From: CAYJDG01 sp964368875
Lineage (GTDB): Bacteria; Pseudomonadota; Alphaproteobacteria; Micavibrionales; Micavibrionaceae
NCBI GenBank assembly: GCA_964368875.1
Contig: CAYJDG010000004.1
Location: forward strand, 10,043-74,042
Length of the DNA: 64,000 nt
Reading direction: 5' to 3'
Program-made: the position numbers and the translations under genes
Shown here: piece by piece, positions 8,238 through 18,705 of the stretch
How positions within the stretch are numbered: the stretch's first letter is position 1
How the letters are laid out: every line of letters begins with the position of its first letter
The notes under the pieces: model-generated
Databases searched by the model: none
Told to the model about the DNA's origin: nothing
What the model saw: the letters and a program-made list of their open reading frames with translations, nothing else

Positions 8238-8741
8238 TTAATTTATCTCGCAGGCCTTACCGATGGCATCGAGCGCCGAGCCAGATCCCGACAGGCTGAA
8301 GCTGTCTTTGGTCTTGGTTCCTCTGGCGGAAACCCCGGAAACCGTCATTTTTTTGCCTTTCCGCAGGGAGTCGCTCAAGGCCCGGTCCGCAGAGTCATTG
8401 GCCGTCCAGGCAACGTCCCCGGCCCCGACCAGAGTCACAGGGTCCCCGTCGACGGCGACCGAAACGCTGGCATTGGCGGCATAGTCATAGCCGGCCAGAA
8501 AACTGAAAACATATGTGGCCTTGTCGGCAGGGCGGTGGGTGACCATGGCAAACACATCGCCGCGCTTGGTGTATTCGCCCACCGAATTCGTTGGACTTGC
8601 CGCGATATAGCAGACCTTGGCCCCGTTTTCAGTATAGGCGTAGGCCGTCCACGCCCCGTAAGTGCCAATCTTTTTAGCCTCTGCCGCTTGCGCAGGCAGG
8701 GCGAACAGGCACAGGGCGGCAATCAAAAAGGTGAATTTCAT
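8238..8741 (-). CDS. IalB-family (invasion associated locus B) exported protein
   Basis: A 167-residue protein with a signal peptide (residues 1-19, ending AQA). The mature part shows the family pattern: GAWTAYAYTENGAKVCYIAASP near the N-terminus, a central VTHRPADK segment, and a late Cys (GKACEIN). IalB-family proteins are widespread in alphaproteobacteria and periplasmic or envelope located; the name comes from Bartonella and does not imply invasion here. ATG at 8741 follows AGGAAG. It sits downstream of the aminotransferase gene with 65 bases between. Confidence 0.85.
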   Translation of the reverse strand: MKFTFLIAALCLFALPAQAAEAKKIGTYGAWTAYAYTENGAKVCYIAASPTNSVGEYTKRGDVFAMVTHRPADKATYVFSFLAGYDYAANASVSVAVDGDPVTLVGAGDVAWTANDSADRALSDSLRKGKKMTVSGVSARGTKTKDSFSLSGSGSALDAIGKACEIN

Positions 8742-8806
8742 GAACAGGCTTCCTGGTCAGGTGGTCACGAACCGATGCGCCCTTATAGCATGAAAAGGCG
8801 CGGGCC

Positions 8807-10000
8807 TTAAAGAGCCCGCTCCAGCCGGTCGAGAGCCTCGCTGATCAGACCTTCGGTTGCGGCAAAGCATAACCGCACATGTTCGGCGCTGCAGGACCCG
8901 AAGGAAATACCGGGCGCGAGACTGATCCCGGCTTCGTCGATCAGGCGCTTGGCGAGCAACATCGAATCAGGTTCTCCATCAACGCGGAAAAACGCATAAA
9001 ACGTCGCCGGAGGCCGCGTCATACGGATGCGGTCCATTGTGGCGAAGCGGCTCATCAGCAGATCGAGATTCTTTTTCCAGTGCTGGCGCTGGTCCTTGAT
9101 AAAGTCTTCGCCGTGCCGGAGAGCTTGAATGCCAGCGACCTGAATAAAGCTCGGCGGGCAAAGAACCTCATACAGCGAAAGATCGCGGATGCGGCATTCA
9201 GCATCTGCCGGGCCGATCAGCCAGCCGAGCCGCCAGCCCGTCATCGCATAGCTTTTTGAAAAACTGTTGACGATGAAGAGGCGGTCCTCCGGTTCGGCAA
9301 CATCGAGGAAGCTCGGCGCGCGGTCCAGCTCATACGTGCAGCGGCCATACACTTCATCGGCAATGATCCAGATGCCTCGGTGACGGGCGAATTCCATGAC
9401 TGTCTGCATATCGTCGCGCGACATTGTCCAGCCAGTCGGATTATTTGGCGTTGCCAGCAAGATCGCCTTGGTCGAGGCGGTGCAGGCATTGAGCAGCTTA
9501 GCCATATCGAGCGACCAGACGCCATCGACTTCATCCATCGGCACATCTTTGACTGAACCTTGCGCCATCTCGATGATGCCGATGAGGTTTTTCCAGATCG
9601 GCGTAACCGTGATGATTTCATCGCCGTCATTGAGCACGGACAAAAGCGCCATATGCACGGCGTTGGTGCCCGATGGCGTCACATAGATGCGGCTGGTCGG
9701 AATGGTATGGCCGTAGATGCGGCTGTGGTAGTTGGAAATTTCCTGACGCAGTTCAGGATAGCCGAGCGCCGGGCCGTAGCCGGTATGGCCTTCGCTCATC
9801 GCTTTGGCGGCGGCGTCACGGATGAATTGGGGGGTCGGCAGGTCGCCCTCGCCCTGTGCCAGCGAAATCACGCCAGATTTCGACTTGCCGTAGCGCAGCA
9901 GTTCCGCCGCCACGTTCGGAGTGAGCGATTCGAGGCACTTGCGGTAGGTCTTGTTTTTGTAGGTCTGGGTCGGGTCTGCCATAGAGGAAGTCATAAGCAT
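8807..10000 (-). CDS. Class I/II pyridoxal-phosphate aminotransferase
   Basis: A 397-residue fold-type I aminotransferase. PLP-binding elements are visible: the NNPTG loop at about 186-190, Asp215 (WIIADEVYGR), the Schiff-base Lys249 in NSFSKSYAMTGWRLGW, and the substrate carboxylate-binding Arg near the C-terminus (HVRLCF). The N-terminal SLAQGEGDLPTP and GYGPALGYPELR are typical of aspartate/aromatic/alanine-type enzymes; substrate cannot be set from sequence. Start at 10000 is used, with in-frame ATGs at 9994 and 9982 also possible. The 5' region holds an alanine-rich mini-ORF and a terminator-like hairpin, a possible attenuator. Confidence 0.93.
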   Translation of the reverse strand: MLMTSSMADPTQTYKNKTYRKCLESLTPNVAAELLRYGKSKSGVISLAQGEGDLPTPQFIRDAAAKAMSEGHTGYGPALGYPELRQEISNYHSRIYGHTIPTSRIYVTPSGTNAVHMALLSVLNDGDEIITVTPIWKNLIGIIEMAQGSVKDVPMDEVDGVWSLDMAKLLNACTASTKAILLATPNNPTGWTMSRDDMQTVMEFARHRGIWIIADEVYGRCTYELDRAPSFLDVAEPEDRLFIVNSFSKSYAMTGWRLGWLIGPADAECRIRDLSLYEVLCPPSFIQVAGIQALRHGEDFIKDQRQHWKKNLDLLMSRFATMDRIRMTRPPATFYAFFRVDGEPDSMLLAKRLIDEAGISLAPGISFGSCSAEHVRLCFAATEGLISEALDRLERAL

Positions 10001-10030
10001 GATTGGGTGGCCTTAAGCAAAATATATCTG

Positions 10031-10050
10031 AAAAATCTCGTTTCGGAGAT
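10031..10050 (-). terminator. Short hairpin plus T-run before aminotransferase gene (possible attenuator)
   Basis: On the minus strand ATCTC, a six-base loop CGAAAC, GAGAT, then TTTTT. The stem is only five pairs, so it is weak as a stand-alone terminator, but it sits 30 bases upstream of the aminotransferase start and downstream of the alanine-rich mini-ORF, where an attenuator would be. Confidence 0.35.
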
Positions 10051-10106
10051 CGGGGGAGGCTTGGTGCGAAAGCTTTCGCGATGTCGGAGAAGATGATGTG
10101 CGCGGG

Positions 10107-10193
10107 CTAAGCCGCTGCCGCACGTGCGGCCGCCGCTGCGGCTGCGGTGGCAGCTGCAAACAGGTCAGGCATAGTGGCGCGGGCGATCAACAT
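10107..10193 (-). CDS. Putative alanine-rich leader peptide
   Basis: A 28-codon frame (or 21 codons from the internal ATG at 10172) encoding MLIARATMPDLF followed by 16 residues of which 14 are alanine, then TAG. It ends about 105 bases before the aminotransferase start. Runs of one amino acid just upstream of an amino-acid metabolism gene suggest an attenuation leader sensing charged tRNA-Ala. There is no strong ribosome site, and a GCN-rich stretch can arise by composition, so this is a hypothesis. Confidence 0.35.
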   Translation of the reverse strand: MLIARATMPDLFAAATAAAAAAARAAAA

Positions 10194-10319
10194 AGGTAAT
10201 AGAAAACCCCATTCGCGCTCTAAAATCAAACATTATTTCGCACCTGCGGAAAAAACTTTACAGGCGGCAGACCGTCTGGTTAATGTCCGGCCAAATAAAA
10301 AAGCGTAACTGAGGGTGTC

Positions 10320-10738
10320 ATGAATACATTGAGTGAAATTGTCCGCAACTGGGACAAAGAGCCAACCATCAAGGGCCGCGCCGCCCTGATCCGTGAAGAA
10401 ATCGGCTGGACCTATGAGCAGAATAAGGGCCGGATCAATCTCGGAGCTGCCGCTTTGCTCGTTGCCAGCTCGCTCCTCCACTCCCATTTTCAGACTGCCG
10501 CCGTCACGGCCTCGGTTGAGGCCCAGTTAAGCAATCGCACCATGCCCACCGAAATCGTTGTCCGGGCGCAGGGTGTCGAACGGCGAGGTACTGTTCAGCG
10601 CGGTCATGCCCAGCTGGCCGAGCCGGGCTTCCCCGAAGCAGATCTTGCCTTGCGTGCTTTCGGTCCTGCCGCCTGCCTGAGCGTCGATCTGAAAGTCACC
10701 CACGGCCATGTCCTGCTGCCTCTGACGCAGCATTTCGG
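10320..10738 (+). CDS. Hypothetical single-span membrane protein, cut by assembly gap
   Basis: The first 139 or so codons of a protein whose end lies in or beyond the N run. The N-terminal 40 residues are soluble (MNTLSEIVRNWDKEP, IREEIGWTYEQNKG), followed by a probable membrane helix (INLGAAALLVASSLL, about 41-55) and then a segment rich in beta-like hydrophobic alternation (PTEIVVRAQG, CLSVDLKVTHGHVLLPL). No family recognised. Facing gene across the gap is acetoacetyl-CoA synthetase, which is convergent. The real 3' end cannot be placed. Confidence 0.6.
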
Positions 10739-10838
10739 NNNNNNNNNNNNNNNNNNNNNNNNNNNNNNNNNNNNNNNNNNNNNNNNNNNNNNNNNNNNNN
10801 NNNNNNNNNNNNNNNNNNNNNNNNNNNNNNNNNNNNNN
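10739..10838. other. Assembly gap (100 N)
   Basis: Exactly 100 undetermined bases, the conventional length for a gap of unknown size. It truncates the preceding gene; the acetoacetyl-CoA synthetase stop codon begins at the first base after it. Confidence 0.99.
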
Positions 10839-12833
<1,995 letters not shown>

Positions 12834-12934
12834 AAGACGAAGCCTTGTAACGTTTTTGCTTATCTGTGCGAATGTACATGACTTGAATGAATATAGACAA
12901 GCCAGCGCAGCAGAGATTTGTTAACAATATCCCT

Positions 12935-15127
12935 ATGAAACATTCCGTCGCCCTTTTTCTTGTTGTTGCCCTGTCCCTTTTGACCACTGGCACCCGTGTC
13001 CACGCTGAGAACGTTCTGAAGGACGGCGTTCCCCGCTACGTCCAGACCGAGATCGTTCCCGAATTTACCACCATCACGCCGGGTGAGCCGTTTACGGTGG
13101 CCATCGTGCAGACGATTGCGCCGGAATGGCATACCTACTGGAAGAACCCCGGCGATTCCGGCGAGAGCCTCAGTGTCGACTGGACGATGCCGCCGGGTTT
13201 TGTTGCAGGCGACCTGCAATGGCCAGCCCCGCACCGGATCAATATCGGCCCGCTGACCAATTTCGGGTATAGCGAAAAAGTGGTGTTCCTGAGCACCATC
13301 GCGCCGCCCGCCGATCTCACTGGCAAAGAGGTCACCCTCAAGGCCGATCTGCAATGGCTGGTGTGTCAAGAGCTGTGTGTTCCTGAAACCACGACGATCA
13401 GCGTAACCATACCGATTAGCACGGGCCGCGATGATAAGGTTGCGACCAACCCTGAACTGTTTACAAAAGCCCGCAAAGCCTTGCCCCAGCAAGTTGCATG
13501 GGCGGGCATGGTTGAAGAACAGAACGGTAAGCTGATCCTCACCTTTACGCCTGAGGAAAGCAATGATGCGCCCATTCTGGACCGCGCCGTCAAACTGGAA
13601 TTCTATCCTTATGAATGGGGCCTGATACAGAACGCAGCCTCGCAGGACAATAGTTTTGATGGCAAGAAACTCTCTCTCAATTTGCTGCGCGATAGCCGCG
13701 AACTGCAAAAGGTTGCGCAGATCGAAGGCGTGGTGACGTTTGAAGATGCAAACGGGGTTCCGCAGAGCGTGATCGTGCAGGTCCCGGTTCCGGCTACCGC
13801 CGCCGTGATCGAAACTCTTGCCAAAGAAGAGATGTCCGCCAACACAGTCATTCCCGTGCCGGATATCAGCCTGTGGCAGGCCTTGGCGCTGGCCCTCGCG
13901 GGTGGTTTGATCCTGAACCTGATGCCCTGCGTCTTCCCTGTTCTTTCGATGAAAGCTCTGAGCCTCGTCAAAATGTCCGAGCGCGAACAATCGCACGCGG
14001 TTATGCACGGGGTGATGTATACGGCTGGGATTATGGTCTGTTTCGGGATCATCGCCGCCACCTTGATCGCCCTTCAGCACGCGGGCCAGCAGATCGGGTG
14101 GGGCTTTCAGTTGCAAAGTCCGGTGGTGGTTTTGCTGCTCGCCTACCTACTCTTTTTGATTGGCCTGAATCTCTCCGGTGTCTTCGATATTACCGGCAGC
14201 AGGCTGACCAATCTGGGTTATAAGTTGACCCAGAAACAGGGCTATACCGGGTCGTTTTTCACCGGCATGCTTGCAACGATTGTTGCAACCCCCTGCACCG
14301 CGCCATTTATGGGTGCGGCGATGGGTTACGCGCTGACGCAATCGGCGATTGTGTCTCTCAGTGTCTTTATGGCGCTTGGTCTCGGCCTTGCGCTGCCGTA
14401 TCTGCTGCTGACGATTGTGCCTGCCTTGCGCAAAATGCTGCCGCGTCCAGGTGCATGGATGGAAACCTTCCGCCAGTTTCTCGCCTTCCCGATGTATGCC
14501 TCGGTCGCGTGGCTGGTCTGGGTCTATGGCCAGCAGGTCGAAAGCCCTTACGGGATATTACTCGCCGGGTTCGGCATCGTCTTTATTGCGCTCGGTATCT
14601 GGATCTGGGGCCATACCCCGCTCCGTCAGCCTGTGCGCACGGTTGTAAGAGTTCTCGCACTGGCGGCGTTCGCTCTAGCGTTTGCGATTGCTGCGCTCAG
14701 CATGATGCGGGCACCCGTGATTTCGTCGCTGGCGACAGATGCGCCGATGGCAGGCGTACAGCACGCCGGAGCGTGGTCGCCGTTTACGCCCAAAGCGCTC
14801 GAGACCGCCCTGCAAGGCAACGATCCCGTCTTCGTCGATATGACCGCGGCGTGGTGCATCACCTGCAAGGTCAACGAGCGCGTGGCAATTGCGGTCGATT
14901 CGACCCAAGCCCTCTTCAAAGAGAAAAAAGTTCTTTATCTGATCGGCGACTGGACCAACCAGAATGCTGAAATCACTGCGTATCTCAAAACCTATGGACG
15001 GAACGGCGTTCCGCTCTATGTCTTCTATCCGGCCCGTGACCTCACGACCAACACACGGCCCGAGCCGATTGTACTGCCGCAGTTGCTGACGCCCGGCCTG
15101 ATCGCCGACATCATCAACAACACCTGA
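12935..15127 (+). CDS. ScsB/DsbD-type protein-disulfide reductase
   Basis: A 730-residue membrane protein that carries electrons from cytoplasmic thioredoxin to periplasmic thiols. It has a signal peptide (MKHSVALFLVVALSLL), an N-terminal periplasmic domain with Cys pair CQELC, a central DsbD transmembrane domain with the NLMPCVFPVLSMK and TPCTAPFMGAA cysteine motifs, and a C-terminal thioredoxin-like domain with WCITCK (about Cys641/Cys644). The N-terminal domain resembles the ScsB (copper-sensitivity suppressor) branch more than classical DsbD. The ATG at 12935 is chosen because it starts the signal peptide; 12887 is an in-frame alternative. It lies 25 bases ahead of a redoxin gene. Confidence 0.93.
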   Translation: MKHSVALFLVVALSLLTTGTRVHAENVLKDGVPRYVQTEIVPEFTTITPGEPFTVAIVQTIAPEWHTYWKNPGDSGESLSVDWTMPPGFVAGDLQWPAPHRINIGPLTNFGYSEKVVFLSTIAPPADLTGKEVTLKADLQWLVCQELCVPETTTISVTIPISTGRDDKVATNPELFTKARKALPQQVAWAGMVEEQNGKLILTFTPEESNDAPILDRAVKLEFYPYEWGLIQNAASQDNSFDGKKLSLNLLRDSRELQKVAQIEGVVTFEDANGVPQSVIVQVPVPATAAVIETLAKEEMSANTVIPVPDISLWQALALALAGGLILNLMPCVFPVLSMKALSLVKMSEREQSHAVMHGVMYTAGIMVCFGIIAATLIALQHAGQQIGWGFQLQSPVVVLLLAYLLFLIGLNLSGVFDITGSRLTNLGYKLTQKQGYTGSFFTGMLATIVATPCTAPFMGAAMGYALTQSAIVSLSVFMALGLGLALPYLLLTIVPALRKMLPRPGAWMETFRQFLAFPMYASVAWLVWVYGQQVESPYGILLAGFGIVFIALGIWIWGHTPLRQPVRTVVRVLALAAFALAFAIAALSMMRAPVISSLATDAPMAGVQHAGAWSPFTPKALETALQGNDPVFVDMTAAWCITCKVNERVAIAVDSTQALFKEKKVLYLIGDWTNQNAEITAYLKTYGRNGVPLYVFYPARDLTTNTRPEPIVLPQLLTPGLIADIINNT

Positions 15128-15152
15128 TTTTTAAACCCAAAGGAGACCACCC

Positions 15153-15770
15153 GTGATTAAATTTCTAGCTCTGCCCCTCGCCCTCGCCCTGCTGGTTCCG
15201 GCCCATGCCCATGCGGCGGAGTCGAAAGCCGTCGTCGGCCAAGCCGCCCCTGATTTTAAGGGCACAGATTCCAATGGCGTGACCCATACCCTTGCTGAAC
15301 ACAAAGGCAAAACCGTCGTGCTGGAGTGGACCAATCCGGGCTGCCCGTTCGTCATCAAGCATTACGATTCCCACAACATGCAGGACCTGCAAAAAGAAGC
15401 GACTGCTGAGGGCGTTGTCTGGGTGAGCGTCAATTCTTCGGCTGAAGGCAAGGAAGGCTTCCAGACCCCGGCAGATGCCAATACGTATATGAAAGAGAAA
15501 GGCACCGCCTCAACCGCCCGGATCCTCGATCCGACTGGTGAAATCGGCCACCTTTATGGCGCGCAGACCACCCCGCACATGTTCGTGATCAATCCTGAAG
15601 GCGTGCTGGTCTATGCCGGAGCGATCGACGACAACGACAGCTTCAAGCCTGAGACCATCAAAGGTGCCAAAAACTACGTGCGTGAAGCACTTGCAGCAAT
15701 CAAGGCTGGCAAGCCGGTTGAAATGGCCTCGACCAAAGCCTATGGCTGCGGCGTAAAATACGCGAACTAA
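15153..15770 (+). CDS. Exported thioredoxin-fold redoxin
   Basis: A 205-residue periplasmic AhpC/TSA-like protein with signal peptide (ending AHA, about residue 21) and the segment LEWTNPGCPFVIKHY, whose Cys64 is the likely reactive cysteine; the usual CxxC is replaced by a single Cys. A second Cys sits in the C-terminal AYGCGVKY. GTG start with a strong AAAGGAG site seven bases upstream. It follows the ScsB-like gene by 25 bases and ends at a strong terminator, so the two probably form an operon in which ScsB keeps the redoxin reduced. Confidence 0.9.
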   Translation: MIKFLALPLALALLVPAHAHAAESKAVVGQAAPDFKGTDSNGVTHTLAEHKGKTVVLEWTNPGCPFVIKHYDSHNMQDLQKEATAEGVVWVSVNSSAEGKEGFQTPADANTYMKEKGTASTARILDPTGEIGHLYGAQTTPHMFVINPEGVLVYAGAIDDNDSFKPETIKGAKNYVREALAAIKAGKPVEMASTKAYGCGVKYAN

Positions 15771-15797
15771 ACTCGATCTCGCGCGTTAGACTAATTG

Positions 15798-15836
15798 CCA
15801 CACCGGCCTGCCCCCAGGTCGGTGTGGTTCTTTTTT
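15798..15836 (+). terminator. Intrinsic terminator after redoxin gene
   Basis: A 13-pair stem (CCACACCGGCCTG with CAGGTCGGTGTGG, one G-U pair), a four-base C loop, then TTCTTTTTT. Strong Rho-independent terminator closing the ScsB-redoxin operon. Confidence 0.93.
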
Positions 15837-15898
15837 ATAGGTGCGCGGGTGCATACATATATGTAATATGAATCATTATTGATTCGAGTGACCCTTCG

Positions 15899-17965
15899 AT
15901 GCCGTCTCCCGCCCGTGCTAAAACCGCCCCGAAATCTAAACCGGCTGCAAAACCGGCCCGCACTGCCAAGGCTCCCCGCCCGGTTGCGCGTCCGCGTCCG
16001 CAGGAAGACCGTACGCCGCGTCTGGTCATTCAGGACAATGGCTGTATTGCCTATGCCAGCCCCGGCCTCGCCACCCTGCTCAAAACCAAAGCTCCCTCGC
16101 TGCAGGGTGTTCGCGCCCAAGACCTGATCACCTTCGTCGATCCAGAAGATGCGCAGCATGACCGTCCCGGCCTTGGCGGAATCGACGGCGATGCATGGAC
16201 CGCATCAATTATCGCGGGTGAGCATCCGGTTATTGTTGCCTTTGGTGATGCGGAGAAACCCCTGTCCCTGCAATTTGACTGGATCGGCCTGCCCGATGGC
16301 CGTCGTTATCTGGTGGCCTCCGGCCTGACCAGTGCGCGCAGCAAGACGCCGCCTGACTTAAGCGATCTGGTCGCTGCCCTGACAACCAAACCCGCAGCGC
16401 CGAAAAAACCAGCCGCCCGTAAATCTGCAGCAAAACCAGCTTCAGGTGATCAGACGTTTACGCAGGCCTTGCCCCTCTTTGCCACTATGACGCATGACCT
16501 GATGGTTCTGATGGCGCGTGACGGCACGCTGATCTCGGCCAACCAGACCTTCAAAGATGTGCTTGGTTATAATGACGACGAAATCAGCACCTTCAGCTTT
16601 CTCGATCTCGTCCACAGCGATGACCGCGGCCATATCCGCCCCCAATTTAAAAGCCTGATGCAGGAAGATGACAGCGTCGACGGCCAGTTGATCGCTTTTG
16701 ATTGCCGCGTTGTCTCGAAGGATAAAAAAATTCACTGGCTCGAGTGGCGGCAGAAGCGTGAGGGCGAAAAAATCTATGCGGTCTGCCGCGACCTGACCGA
16801 AATCCGCGCCCATGAAAGCGCCCTCATCCGCCATCAGCAGCAACTCTCCGAAGCGCAGGAAATCGGCCGGATGGGCCACTGGCACTGGAAAGTCGGCGGG
16901 GACGCGATCAATTTCTCCGATCAGATCTACCGTATTTTCGGCATGAACCGCGACAGCTTCAAACCGACGCTTGATGGCATGAACTCGATCCTGCACCGCC
17001 GCGACCGGGGCCGCATGGCGCAGGCGTTTCAGCGCGCGATGATCGAACAGCGCGACTATGAAATGGAATTCCGCATCATTCGCCCGGATGGGCAGGCGCG
17101 GTTTATTCTGTTGCAGGGCCGCTGCGAACTTGATGATGAGGGCGATGTCTCGGCACTGTTCGGTATTATGCAGGACATCACGGAGCGCACCCAGCACGAG
17201 CGTGAGCTGCGCGAAGCCAAAGAGGCCTCCGAGCGCGCCTATGCGGCGAAATCCCAATTCCTTGCCAATATGAGCCATGAACTGCGCACGCCGCTCAATG
17301 CCATTATCGGGTTTTCCGAGATGATGCAGCGGCAATTGCTCGGCCCTATCGGCACGGCAAAATACCTTGATTATATTGGTGGAATCCGCGAAAGCGGCGA
17401 ACACCTGCTCGACTTGATCAGCGATATTCTCGACATGTCGAAAATCGAAGCCGGGAAATACGAGCTCGATCTCGAAGACTTCAACCTGCTGAAAGTGCTA
17501 CGCCTTGGTGCGCATATGATCGAAGGTCGCGCGCTTGATGCGCAGGTCAGAATTATCTCAACCATTCCCGATGATGTGGCGGTTCATATCACCGCCGACC
17601 GCCGCGCCGTGATGCAGATGGTGCTCAACCTGCTTTCCAACGCGGTCAAATTCACGGAACCCGGTGGCGAAGTCTGTATCGAATATATCAAGCGCGATGA
17701 TGCCGTGATCTTCCGCATCGCCGATACCGGTATCGGCATCCCGGCCAGCAAACTGAAATATGTCTGCCGCCCGTTCGAGCAGGCCGCCAATCATTTCACC
17801 CGCAACCATGAAGGCTCAGGCCTTGGCCTTGCTATCACCAAAGATCTGGCCGAACTGCATGGCGGGGAAATCCGCATTGAATCAACCGTGGGTGTCGGCA
17901 CCGCGGTGACCATCACCCTGCCATGGGATGCCTCGAAAACCCGCAAAACCCGGCCTGCGGCATAA
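15899..17965 (+). CDS. PAS-domain sensor histidine kinase
   Basis: A 688-residue hybrid of sensory and kinase modules without membrane helices, so probably cytosolic. It starts with a Lys/Ala/Pro-rich tail (1-35), a degenerate PAS-like region (about 40-145), a second Ala/Lys/Pro linker (160-185), PAS domains at about 190-305 and 320-430, then HisKA with MSHELRTPLNAIIGFSEMM (phospho-acceptor His460) and HATPase with NLLSNAVKF, DTGIGIP and GSGLGLAI. The HisKA/HATPase resembles the PleC/DivJ type common in alphaproteobacteria. No receiver domain and no adjacent response regulator gene, so it is an orphan kinase here. Confidence 0.94.
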   Translation: MPSPARAKTAPKSKPAAKPARTAKAPRPVARPRPQEDRTPRLVIQDNGCIAYASPGLATLLKTKAPSLQGVRAQDLITFVDPEDAQHDRPGLGGIDGDAWTASIIAGEHPVIVAFGDAEKPLSLQFDWIGLPDGRRYLVASGLTSARSKTPPDLSDLVAALTTKPAAPKKPAARKSAAKPASGDQTFTQALPLFATMTHDLMVLMARDGTLISANQTFKDVLGYNDDEISTFSFLDLVHSDDRGHIRPQFKSLMQEDDSVDGQLIAFDCRVVSKDKKIHWLEWRQKREGEKIYAVCRDLTEIRAHESALIRHQQQLSEAQEIGRMGHWHWKVGGDAINFSDQIYRIFGMNRDSFKPTLDGMNSILHRRDRGRMAQAFQRAMIEQRDYEMEFRIIRPDGQARFILLQGRCELDDEGDVSALFGIMQDITERTQHERELREAKEASERAYAAKSQFLANMSHELRTPLNAIIGFSEMMQRQLLGPIGTAKYLDYIGGIRESGEHLLDLISDILDMSKIEAGKYELDLEDFNLLKVLRLGAHMIEGRALDAQVRIISTIPDDVAVHITADRRAVMQMVLNLLSNAVKFTEPGGEVCIEYIKRDDAVIFRIADTGIGIPASKLKYVCRPFEQAANHFTRNHEGSGLGLAITKDLAELHGGEIRIESTVGVGTAVTITLPWDASKTRKTRPAA

Positions 17966-17979
17966 CTCCCAGCCTTTTG

Positions 17980-18009
17980 TTGACATAACTTTGCAGACCT
18001 TTGTAGGAT
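17980..18009 (+). promoter_or_regulatory. Sigma-70-like promoter
   Basis: TTGACA at 17980-17985, an 18-base spacer, TAGGAT at 18004-18009. It lies 24 bases before a GAGGAGG ribosome site and the ATG at 18033, a good fit for the promoter of the downstream gene. Confidence 0.65.
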
Positions 18010-18032
18010 GCTCCTTTCCCTGAGGAGGCATC

Positions 18033-18704
18033 ATGTTCACCATTCCCGGCCTGCTGGCCCCGCTGTGCAAACACTTTGCCGATGCGTGGCATGCGCACAA
18101 GCTCAGCAACCAGATTACCAAGCCAACCATCACAGGCTTTGACGGCACGCGCGTGAATTTCTGGCAGCTCGACCCGTCCACCGCGGGTGCCGTCAACCGC
18201 AACGCCGACGACCGCGGCTTGATTTGCCTGATGAAACCTTCCGATTTTCTGCGTCTCGCCGAAAAGGACGACGCGACCGATACAGATCCAGACCAAATTG
18301 AAAGATACCGCGAGCGCATTACTCATGGTTTGCCGATGGCATCACCATCGCTCAGTCTGCGTCTCGAAAATGATGTCTTGAGAGTTTTGATTCCAGATGG
18401 CCGCCAGCGGGCGCAGGCGATTGCCGCAGCCATTGGCGACCGTCCGATCCCGGTCATTCTCTATCCGATGAATGGGCGTGAAGGCCCGGTCAAACCAAGT
18501 TTCAATTCGCCAAATGAGCTTCGCGCTCTGCTCCATGATGTCAAACTGGTTGGCCGTAACGGGGCTCTGTGGACGAAGGACGAATTGCCGTTTAATCCTG
18601 ATACAGTGCGGTTTCTGCACTATAAGGGGGATTTCCCAAGCACCCGTGAACATGACGCGATGAGAGCCAGCCCATGGGGGCCATTTGGGCCGATGGGGGG
18701 ATAA
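18033..18704 (+). CDS. Unrecognised protein with a ParB-like segment
   Basis: A 223-residue soluble protein with strong ribosome site (GAGGAGG) and its own sigma-70-like promoter. The middle segment (VLIPDGRQRAQAIAAAIGDRPIPVILYP, split here as IPDGRQRAQA and RPIPVILYP) resembles the strand-helix-strand of ParB/sulfiredoxin-like domains, where a GRHR-type motif binds nucleotide. The C-terminus is Pro/Gly-rich (SPWGPFGPMGG). No helix-turn-helix DNA-binding domain is seen, so this is not a chromosome-segregation ParB. Function unknown; the ParB-fold suggestion is tentative. Confidence 0.75.
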   Translation: MFTIPGLLAPLCKHFADAWHAHKLSNQITKPTITGFDGTRVNFWQLDPSTAGAVNRNADDRGLICLMKPSDFLRLAEKDDATDTDPDQIERYRERITHGLPMASPSLSLRLENDVLRVLIPDGRQRAQAIAAAIGDRPIPVILYPMNGREGPVKPSFNSPNELRALLHDVKLVGRNGALWTKDELPFNPDTVRFLHYKGDFPSTREHDAMRASPWGPFGPMGG

Positions 18705-18705
18705 G

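Larger units (their letters stand above)
10001..10319. other. Intergenic region with hairpins and a mini-ORF
   Basis: About 320 bases between the aminotransferase gene (leftward) and a rightward membrane-protein gene. It contains, reading leftward, an alanine-rich mini-ORF (10193-10107), a perfect 14-base palindrome GCGAAAGCTTTCGC at 10066-10079, and a small hairpin followed by Ts at 10050-10031. A second 14-base palindrome, GCCGCACGTGCGGC, lies inside the mini-ORF at 10117-10130. The right half (10200-10319) is AT-richer and probably holds the promoters of both flanking genes; no convincing -35/-10 pair was seen. Confidence 0.6.

Noticed and set aside
12860..14116. 418-codon open frame antisense to the ScsB/DsbD-type gene
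   Set aside because: Opposite strand of a well-supported gene; no motifs, His/Gln/Asp-rich shadow composition.
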